NCBI GenBank assembly: GCA_011046405.1
Contig: DSAR01000371.1
Coordinates: forward strand, 1-6,140
DNA: 6,140 nucleotides
Direction of reading: 5' to 3'
Source: Chloroflexota bacterium
Lineage (GTDB): Bacteria > Chloroflexota > Anaerolineae > B4-G1
In this document: positions 1 to 5,162 of the stretch, piece by piece
How positions within the stretch are numbered: position 1 is the first letter of the stretch
Layout: every line of letters starts with the position of its first letter
Made by a program: the position numbers and the translations under genes
Notes under the pieces: generated by a model
Database searches by the model: none
What the model saw: the letters and a program-made list of their open reading frames with translations, nothing else
What the model was told of the DNA's origin: nothing

Positions 1-361
1 GACTACACGGGATGCACGTGTAACCCAGGCCAGTCCACGTCCCGACGTTTTCCAGGCCAATGGCCAGGCGATGCAGGCCGCCGATCAGACCGGCGATAAC
101 GCCCACCAGCGGGCCGCCGACCAGGCCGGCGATCATCGGTCCGGCGTCACGGACGTTGATGACCGCGTCGCCGATCTGGGTGCCGCCCAGGGTGCCGTAG
201 ATTGAGAACAGACCGAAGACGAGCGCCATGGGCACGACGTCGCGCCAGCCGGGCCGTCGCTCGTCGTCCAGGTAGGCGCGAAAGAACCTCGCCCGGGAGA
301 CGACGTATCCCAGCAAGACGATGACGCAGACTTTTTCCAACAGGTTGATGACGAGGTCCAT
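1..361 (-). CDS. LytS-type 5TM receptor domain protein, N-terminal fragment (truncated by window)
   Basis: I translated this by hand from the ATG at 361-359; 120 codons are open to the window edge. Residues 3-22 and about 42-60 are hydrophobic helices. Residues 68-98 read NVRDAGPMIAGLVGGP, then VGVIAGLIGGLHR, followed near residue 117 by a CIPC stretch. This Asn-x-Arg-Asp / Gly-Gly-Pro / Gly-x-His-Arg pattern is the hallmark of the 5TMR-LYT membrane sensor domain of LytS/YehU/BtsS-type proteins. In that family the N-terminal membrane bundle senses an envelope or small-molecule cue and drives a C-terminal output, usually a histidine kinase but sometimes a GGDEF or phosphatase domain. The output lies beyond position 1, so the activity is unknown. 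The start is supported by GGAG five bases upstream and by the TAATG overlap with the ATPase stop, which suggests translational coupling. The family call is firm; histidine kinase would be only a guess. Confidence 0.85.
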   Translation of the reverse strand, partial: MDLVINLLEKVCVIVLLGYVVSRARFFRAYLDDERRPGWRDVVPMALVFGLFSIYGTLGGTQIGDAVINVRDAGPMIAGLVGGPLVGVIAGLIGGLHRLAIGLENVGTWTGLGYTCIPCS

Positions 362-1134
362 TATATCTCCGCCTCGATGAAGGTGGCGATCTTCTGGATC
401 TCCCGGGTGATGGGATGGTCGGGGTAGCGGAGCGAGAATATCGCCGCCGATTGTAGGGCAGCCACGTCCTCCGAGAGCGGAATGATGGCTGCCACCGGCG
501 CGTCGTAGGTCTGCTCGACCGTCTTCTTCAACTGGACCGGATCGTAGATCGAGATGGCTTTATTGACCACCAGGCACAGATGGGGGACGTTCAGCTTGTT
601 GGCGACGTCGACCGTCACGGCCGTCCCCTGGAAATCTTGCTGGTCGGTGCGCAGGATGACGATGAGCAAATCTGAGAGGGTGATGGAGAGGAGCGTTTCC
701 TCGTTCACCCCAGGATGGGTGTCGATGAAGAGGTAATCGAGAGCAAGTCTGTCGATCAGGGTTTGAAACCCCTGGTTCAGGAGACCCACGTCGTACCCAT
801 CCCGCAGAATGCGCGTAATCTCACCGATGCGCATACTGGAGGAGATGAGATAGACGCCGCCTGCCATCAAAATGATCTCTCCCTTGCCGACCTTGGCGCT
901 CACGTCGTAGGCTGCATCCTCGATCTCGCAGCGGCCCCACAGGTAATCGTTGAGCGCATGGTCTATATCTTCCTCGTCCATTCGGAAAAGCACGTGGATG
1001 CCGGGGGAATTGATGTCGGTATCTACGACGCCCACGCGATACCCCTGCCGGGCGATTTGAACGGCGACGTTGGCCGTGATATTCGATTTGCCCGTGCCGC
1101 CCCGGAAGGAGTGGATGGAGATGATTTTAGCCAT
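361..1134 (-). CDS. MinD/ParA-family P-loop ATPase
   Basis: This 257-residue protein is a SIMIBI-class ATPase of the MinD/ParA type, which normally dimerises on ATP and positions or switches a partner at the membrane or nucleoid. It begins MAKIISIHSF; the deviant Walker A is RGGTGKS at residues 11-17, with Lys16 in the P-loop position. The usual signature Lys at residue 11 is Arg. VGVVDTD at 34-40 is the A' segment with Asp38 and Asp40, and LFIDTHPG at 135-142 is Walker B/switch II. VVNK at 189-192 corresponds to the base-contact strand. No clear MinD-type C-terminal membrane-targeting helix is seen. An in-frame ATG at 1227 would add 31 residues, but it falls inside the preceding gene. The ATG at 1134 sits just before the conserved N-terminus and has AAAGGG seven bases upstream, so I chose it. 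It lies 67 bp downstream of the CNB gene and overlaps the receptor start. There is no ParB partner or min gene nearby, so chromosome segregation or division-site roles are not indicated. A signalling or localisation role is inferred. Confidence 0.88.
   Translation of the reverse strand: MAKIISIHSFRGGTGKSNITANVAVQIARQGYRVGVVDTDINSPGIHVLFRMDEEDIDHALNDYLWGRCEIEDAAYDVSAKVGKGEIILMAGGVYLISSSMRIGEITRILRDGYDVGLLNQGFQTLIDRLALDYLFIDTHPGVNEETLLSITLSDLLIVILRTDQQDFQGTAVTVDVANKLNVPHLCLVVNKAISIYDPVQLKKTVEQTYDAPVAAIIPLSEDVAALQSAAIFSLRYPDHPITREIQKIATFIEAEI
367..370 (-). promoter_or_regulatory. Ribosome binding site of the LytS-type gene
   Basis: Minus strand GGAG lies five bases before the ATG at 361-359, inside the last codons of the ATPase gene. 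Together with the one-base TAATG overlap it fixes the start of the receptor gene and suggests that terminating ribosomes reinitiate there. Confidence 0.65.
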
Positions 1135-1141
1135 ATCGAAG

Positions 1142-1147
1142 CCCTTT
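1142..1147 (-). promoter_or_regulatory. Ribosome binding site deciding the ATPase start
   Basis: Minus strand AAAGGG lies seven bases upstream of the ATG at 1134-1132. It favours that start over the longer in-frame ATG at 1227, which lies within the upstream CNB gene. Confidence 0.5.
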
Positions 1148-1174
1148 CTAATCTTCAACCTGTAATCTTCAACC
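1147..1174 (-). repeat. Two tandem 14-bp repeats in the CNB-ATPase gap
   Basis: Plus strand TCTAATCTTCAACC (1147-1160) is followed at once by TGTAATCTTCAACC (1161-1174): two head-to-tail copies with one mismatch. They fill nearly half of the 67-bp gap between the CNB stop and the ATPase start, and the first copy touches the ribosome binding site. In sense orientation each copy contains GGTTGAAGATTA. The repeat could be a protein binding site or a low-complexity expansion; the sequence does not decide. No convincing -35/-10 pair was seen in the gap. Confidence 0.7.
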
Positions 1175-1201
1175 TTAAATTCACTTCCTACATCGCTCGA
1201 T

Positions 1202-1975
1202 TCACAAAATCTTGTCGTACAGGTCATGGATCTCGCGGGGCTTGGCCCGGGTCAATTCGGCGATCCGGTCGTTGGCGGCGCGGAGGCGTTGGCTGAGGAC
1301 GTGGATCAGTTCCAGCGACAGATCGGGTTGTTGGCGGGCCAGGGCCACGAGGGGTTCCCGGCGCATACTGAGCGCGATCGTATCCTGTATAGCCCGCGCC
1401 ATCGCCGAGCGAGGACTGCGGTCGAACAGGGACATCTCGCCGAAGTAGGCGCGGGGTTCGATGGTCGCCAAGCGCACGGTAGAACCGGTGGGCTGCTCAC
1501 GATCGGGTCGCTCAATGTCATCGCTCCCCTGTGCGTCAGGGGCCCGTCCCCCGGCGGCCCGTCCTGTGGCGGCCCGTCCTGTGGCGGCCCGCTCAATCGC
1601 CACGCGCCCGCTGACGACGACGTACATCACACCGCCGGGATCGCCCGCGTCGAAGATTCGGGATCCCTGGGGAAAGAACACCTCCTCGCAAATGCTGGCG
1701 ATGACCTTCAGGTGCTCGATGGTCATCCCTTGAAAGAAGGGGACGCCTTTCAAGAAGATAATTCGCTCGATGTTCGAGAGCATGTGGACCTCCTCGGCGG
1801 CGTTCGCGCGACGACGTGAGTTGAAGTCAGCATCTGCACCGGATAGCGTCCGTTGGGCGGCTTGCGCGGCCAGGCGTACATCTTTCACAGGATCATGTAA
1901 ACCTTTTTCCAGCAAGGACTCAATTTCCGCCCGGGTCAGGGGCGGTGCGGGTGACTGGGTATCGGGTTCAGTCAT
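1202..1975 (-). CDS. Cyclic nucleotide-binding (CAP/CNB) domain protein
   Basis: This 257-residue soluble protein has three visible parts. Residues 14-43 carry one HEAT-like helix pair (DPVKDVRLAAQAAQ). Residues 65-235 form a CNB domain. A short helical tail ends in LYDKIL. In the CNB domain, ERIIFLKGVPFFQGM (70-84) and the GDPGGVMYVVVSGRV strand pair (111-125) are typical. The phosphate-binding cassette FGEMSLFDRSPRSA (178-191) retains Glu180, which in this family binds the ribose, and Arg189, which binds the cyclic phosphate, so cAMP or cGMP binding is plausible. There is no DNA-binding HTH, so it is not a CRP-type regulator. About 35 extra residues (130-164) interrupt the domain before the cassette and begin with RAATG repeats. 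The start at 1975 is preferred over the in-frame ATG at 2017 because AAGGAG lies four bases upstream and because ATGACTGA overlaps the stop of the HEAT-transporter by 8 bp. It is probably the coupled sensory subunit of that protein; the ligand is inferred. Confidence 0.88.
   Translation of the reverse strand: MTEPDTQSPAPPLTRAEIESLLEKGLHDPVKDVRLAAQAAQRTLSGADADFNSRRRANAAEEVHMLSNIERIIFLKGVPFFQGMTIEHLKVIASICEEVFFPQGSRIFDAGDPGGVMYVVVSGRVAIERAATGRAATGRAAGGRAPDAQGSDDIERPDREQPTGSTVRLATIEPRAYFGEMSLFDRSPRSAMARAIQDTIALSMRREPLVALARQQPDLSLELIHVLSQRLRAANDRIAELTRAKPREIHDLYDKIL
1547..1591 (-). repeat. In-frame 15-bp tandem repeat inside the CNB gene
   Basis: Three consecutive 15-base units encode RAATG, RAATG and RAAGG (residues 129-143). 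The first two units are identical (sense CGGGCCGCCACAGGA) and the third differs at two bases. A partial fourth unit follows as RAP. Because the unit is a multiple of three, copy changes keep the frame. The repeat lies in a loop of the CNB domain, where it lengthens a normally short turn. Confidence 0.85.
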
Positions 1976-4900
1976 CGTTCTCCTTTTTCTGATGCGGTGG
2001 GGACGCGCTGTTTTCATCCTCCTCCCGCGCTGGGTCGGCGCTTGGGTCTGGCGCGAGTAGGCTGTCGAGAATGTCGGTCGAATCGGCTGGGGGCGTGTTG
2101 GCTTCCCCTAAGGGAGCAATGAGCGCTTCTAGAAGCTCGGTCTGGGGAGCGGACGGCGTTCCTGTCTCGATTTTCTCGTGCAGGTCATCGAAGATCGCGG
2201 CCGCCCGTGAGCTGAGGGATGTCTGTTTCTTGTCTCGCTTCCGCGATTGATTGACGACATCTTCTGATCGCGCTAGTTCCGTACCGATTTCTCCCAGGGC
2301 AAAGGTCACGACCGCCCGCACCCATGGGTCATTGGGATCGCTGACCAGGCGGCGGATGGTCTCGGCCGCTTCGCAGCGCTTGATGTTCCACGTCGCCTCA
2401 CCGATGCGCTGCAGATCGACTCGCGAGCGCCCGGGATCGAACAGGGGCGCGATGAGTTGGGCTGTCTGGGGATTGGTCAGGGATTCCAGGGCCTCGACGG
2501 CGTTGGCCCGCACCAGGTCCACGTCGCTGGCGAGGGTGTCGGCGACGACGTCTATCGCTTCTGGCTCGTGAATGGCCGCCAGGAGGTGGAATATCTCGGT
2601 GGTCAAACGGGCGTTCCGTTCGTACAGCATGGATTGCAGTACGGCGATGCTGTCGTGTCCGGCGTAAGAGGCCAGGGCCTCTGCGTAAGAGACGTTGAGG
2701 TACACGGCCCGCAACGTATCGTCGATGCGGGCGACGACGTGATCGCCGAAGCGCTCCCGGTCGATGCGGCTGAGAACGATGGTAGCCATTTTGCGCAACT
2801 GCGGGTCCTGGGCCTGGAGCGCTGGCGTGAGCAGTGGCACGACCGGCTGGCCCACGTCCACCAGCGCGCCGGTCGCCGCTTCGCGCACGCGCGGGCTGGC
2901 GTCGGTCAGCAGGTGGACCAGCATCTGGTGGGTCTGGGGTGAGTCGATGCGGGCCAGGATGTTCAGCGCGGCCCGGCGTACCCGCTCGACCGGGTCGTGC
3001 AGCAGCGGGGGCAGGTGGGCCATCACCGAGCGAACGACGGGTTCGGGCATCCCGTCTTGCGTCAGGGATTCGATGGCCAGGGCGGCCTGCAGGCGCACCG
3101 GATCCCCTTCGTCGGCCAGGTAGGGGGCCAGGTTGCGGATGAAGCGCACGTCGCCGATCTGGCCCAGGACGCGCACGCCCCGCGCGCGTCGTTCTGGGTC
3201 CTCGTTTTCCAGGAGCCGGGTCAGCGCCTGGACGGCCGAGGCCATGTAGAAGAAGTCGCCGGCCTGGGCCAGGGCAGGGATGACCTGGGCGCGCACGTCG
3301 ATGTCGGGATCGTGGAGCAGATCCAGGGCCGGGGCCAGGAAACGCTCGCTCTCGGGGCCGGCCCAGCGTTCCAGCGCGGCGATGGCCGCGCGACGCACCC
3401 GCCCGTCGGCGTCGTCGAGGCAGCGCTCGTACAGGCGGGCCGCCTCGCCCGTACGGGTATTGCCTGTTGCCAGGATGTCGATGATGGCTGCGCGCACGGG
3501 AGCCTCGTCAGTCGCTCGAAGCACCTCGGCCAGCGCCGGCACCGCGCTATCGCCCCCGACCTCGTTGATGATCTGGGCCATGAAGATCGTGAAATCGCTG
3601 CTGGCGCTGGATTGAAGCTTCTGAGTCAGCCAATGGAGCGTCGTCGCGTCGGTGACGTGCAGGTTGGCGGTGGTGTCGTTGGCGTTAGCGAACAGGGTGG
3701 CGAAATCCTCCTGCTCGAGCAGCGTGACCAGCGCCTGGGTGTACTGCCGGCGCAGGATGGCGCTGGCGGCGACGTAGGCCAGCGCCGTCATCCCGATGAG
3801 GGCGGATAGGAACCAGGCGCTCGTCCTGAAAGGCATCAGGAGTAAAAACCCACCTAACAACGATCCCGCCGGGGCGATCAGGCCGTCGATGAAAGCGCGA
3901 GCGCGTCCTTTCATCTGCAGGGGAACCGCGTTGTAGAGCAGGTTGTTGGTGGGGTTGTGGAAGACCCGGAGCAGGATTTTCCGGTCGACGTAGGCCAATG
4001 CAGCGGTCACGATACCCGGGCGGGCAACGAGGGCCGCGCAGGTTGCCAGGGTGCCAACAGGAAAGACGAGGTTGGCATTCCCCAGCCCCAGCCGGGCGAC
4101 CAAGCGGCTGAACAGGAAGAGTTGGAAGGGCAGCAGGATCAGGCTGCTCCAGGCGCTCAACTGGCCCAGGAAGTTGGATAACGCCTCGGGTGAGGCGAAG
4201 GCCCCCGGTTGGGCGAATATCTGGCTGGCCCGGAATTCCAGGAACGCCATCAGGATCATGAGCAGTAGGGCGGATAGCGCCATCCAGCGCAGATAAGGGG
4301 ATCGGAAGACGTAACGATACCCTTCTTGGACGTTGCGCAGGAAGGACTGGCGTTCGGTCTCCCGATTGGCCGCAGCCGGGCGTGACGGTTCCTCGCCGGG
4401 CCTGTGGGTCTTCAACGCACGGGGCATGAGCCAGGCCAGGAAGGCGACGGCCAGTAACGTCGCCGTCCACAGCCAGATGATGTTCCGGGACGCCATCGTC
4501 GCGTTTAGCAGGCCGATCGTCTGCCCTGCGATGATGATGGCGAGGCGGGGGGCGGTGATCAGGACGGGGACGATACGCTTGGCGGCGCGGGTGTCGTAGA
4601 AGCTGTTGACGTAGGTCCACCACTGGAGGTTGAAGACCTGGCGGACGACGATGGTCAGCAGATAGAGCATCTGGTACGCCAGGTCGGTCACGGCTGGCTG
4701 CCCGGATTGGAGCAGGAGGCGGCCAACGCCGATAGGAACCGCGCTGGCCAGGATGACGTAGATCAGCAGCCGGTCGTTAGCGACGCGGTCGACGAAGAGG
4801 GTGTAGATGGCGACGGCGATGATGGACACGATGGCGTTGGCGACGATGATGTAAGGCAGGTTCTCGACGCCGACCTCGATCAGGAAGGCGGCCTCGACGC

Positions 4901-5021
4901 TGAGCCCGCCCCAGGTGATGCCCAGGACGAACAGGAAGGCCATCGCGTAGAGGAACGACAGCCGGGGCCATTCGGCGGTCTGGAGATTGAACAGGCGATT
5001 GAGGGAGCGGATTAAGGTCAT
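1968..5021 (-). CDS. MFS / ATP:ADP-translocase-like membrane protein with HEAT repeats
   Basis: This 1017-residue protein has three regions. Residues 20-425 form a transporter-like membrane domain with about 12 hydrophobic helices (for example 23-48, 55-78, 84-104, 150-174, 181-200, 246-262, 284-306, 377-396 and 402-422). A cytoplasmic loop with FYDTRAAKR at 141-149 resembles MFS proteins of the Npt/ATP:ADP-translocase kind. Residues about 485-915 hold around ten HEAT/PBS-like repeats, seen as recurring Asp-x-x-x-x-Val-Arg-x-x-Ala helices at 504, 537, 571, 608, 638, 676, 707, 739, 833 and 898. Residues 920-1017 are a charged, probably disordered tail. HEAT repeats usually form a protein-docking solenoid, so the protein looks like a transporter-derived membrane scaffold or receptor. 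No substrate can be assigned. The ATG at 5021 is placed correctly before the first helix, and the next Met (residue 26) lies inside that helix. Yet no Shine-Dalgarno sequence precedes the ATG; an octamer repeat array does. The stop overlaps the CNB start by 8 bp. The fold is well supported; nucleotide transport is only a family-level possibility. Confidence 0.85.
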   Translation of the reverse strand: MTLIRSLNRLFNLQTAEWPRLSFLYAMAFLFVLGITWGGLSVEAAFLIEVGVENLPYIIVANAIVSIIAVAIYTLFVDRVANDRLLIYVILASAVPIGVGRLLLQSGQPAVTDLAYQMLYLLTIVVRQVFNLQWWTYVNSFYDTRAAKRIVPVLITAPRLAIIIAGQTIGLLNATMASRNIIWLWTATLLAVAFLAWLMPRALKTHRPGEEPSRPAAANRETERQSFLRNVQEGYRYVFRSPYLRWMALSALLLMILMAFLEFRASQIFAQPGAFASPEALSNFLGQLSAWSSLILLPFQLFLFSRLVARLGLGNANLVFPVGTLATCAALVARPGIVTAALAYVDRKILLRVFHNPTNNLLYNAVPLQMKGRARAFIDGLIAPAGSLLGGFLLLMPFRTSAWFLSALIGMTALAYVAASAILRRQYTQALVTLLEQEDFATLFANANDTTANLHVTDATTLHWLTQKLQSSASSDFTIFMAQIINEVGGDSAVPALAEVLRATDEAPVRAAIIDILATGNTRTGEAARLYERCLDDADGRVRRAAIAALERWAGPESERFLAPALDLLHDPDIDVRAQVIPALAQAGDFFYMASAVQALTRLLENEDPERRARGVRVLGQIGDVRFIRNLAPYLADEGDPVRLQAALAIESLTQDGMPEPVVRSVMAHLPPLLHDPVERVRRAALNILARIDSPQTHQMLVHLLTDASPRVREAATGALVDVGQPVVPLLTPALQAQDPQLRKMATIVLSRIDRERFGDHVVARIDDTLRAVYLNVSYAEALASYAGHDSIAVLQSMLYERNARLTTEIFHLLAAIHEPEAIDVVADTLASDVDLVRANAVEALESLTNPQTAQLIAPLFDPGRSRVDLQRIGEATWNIKRCEAAETIRRLVSDPNDPWVRAVVTFALGEIGTELARSEDVVNQSRKRDKKQTSLSSRAAAIFDDLHEKIETGTPSAPQTELLEALIAPLGEANTPPADSTDILDSLLAPDPSADPAREEDENSASPPHQKKENDD
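1980..1985 (-). promoter_or_regulatory. Strong ribosome binding site of the CNB gene
   Basis: Minus strand AAGGAG lies four bases before the ATG at 1975-1973 and sits inside the last codons of the HEAT-transporter gene. It decides the CNB start and shows that this organism uses Shine-Dalgarno sites, in contrast to the transporter gene. Confidence 0.75.
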
Positions 5022-5026
5022 GTTTG

Positions 5027-5162
5027 TTGGTATATTGGTAGGTTGGTAGGTTGGTAGGTTGGTATATTGGTAGATTGGTATGTTGGTAGGTTGGTAGGTT
5101 GGTATATTGGTAGATTGGTATGTTGGTAGGTTGGTAGGTTGGTAGATTGGTATGTTGGTTGG
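5027..5162. repeat. Array of 17 tandem octamers (TTGGTANN)
   Basis: On the plus strand the unit is TTGGTA plus two variable bases, repeated 17 times without a gap (136 bp). The variable pairs in order are TA, GG, GG, GG, TA, GA, TG, GG, GG, TA, GA, TG, GG, GG, GA, TG; the last unit is TTGGTTGG. A higher-order 40-bp period is visible: GG-GG-TA-GA-TG at 5043-5082, again at 5083-5122, then a copy lacking the TA unit at 5123-5154. The whole gap (5022-5162) contains no C on the plus strand and hence no G in the sense transcript. The array starts right after the hydrolase TAA stop and ends 5 bp before the transporter ATG. It has no spacers, so it is not CRISPR, and no transposase or terminal inverted repeats are present. 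Its role is unknown. Confidence 0.95.

Noticed and set aside
1135..1227. A 31-residue N-terminal extension of the MinD/ParA-like ATPase from the ATG at 1227
   Set aside because: It would overlap the CNB gene and lies before the conserved MAKIISIHSF start, which has its own ribosome site. The extra residues look like translated repeat and spacer.
1968..1990. Programmed frameshift at the A-rich GAAAAAGG run that would fuse the HEAT-transporter to the CNB protein
   Set aside because: A slip of -1 does not enter the CNB frame, which is +1 relative to the transporter. The strong AAGGAG and the overlapping ATG explain CNB expression by reinitiation without a shift.
2997..3809. A 270-codon plus-strand open frame, and other plus-strand frames across the window
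   Set aside because: They lie antisense to well-supported minus-strand genes in GC-rich DNA, show no recognisable domain, and have His/Gln/Gly-rich composition typical of antisense shadows.
3685..4623. A 312-codon minus-strand frame inside the transporter gene
   Set aside because: It is an out-of-frame reading of the membrane domain, Arg/Pro/His-rich, with none of the hydrophobic helices of the true frame.
5022..5026. A rho-independent terminator or sigma-70 promoter between hydrolase and transporter
   Set aside because: The gap has no G on the sense strand, so it cannot form a GC-rich hairpin there, and no TTGACA-like box paired with a TATAAT-like box was seen.
5027..5162. CRISPR array
   Set aside because: The units are 8 bp and contiguous, with no unique spacers and no cas genes.
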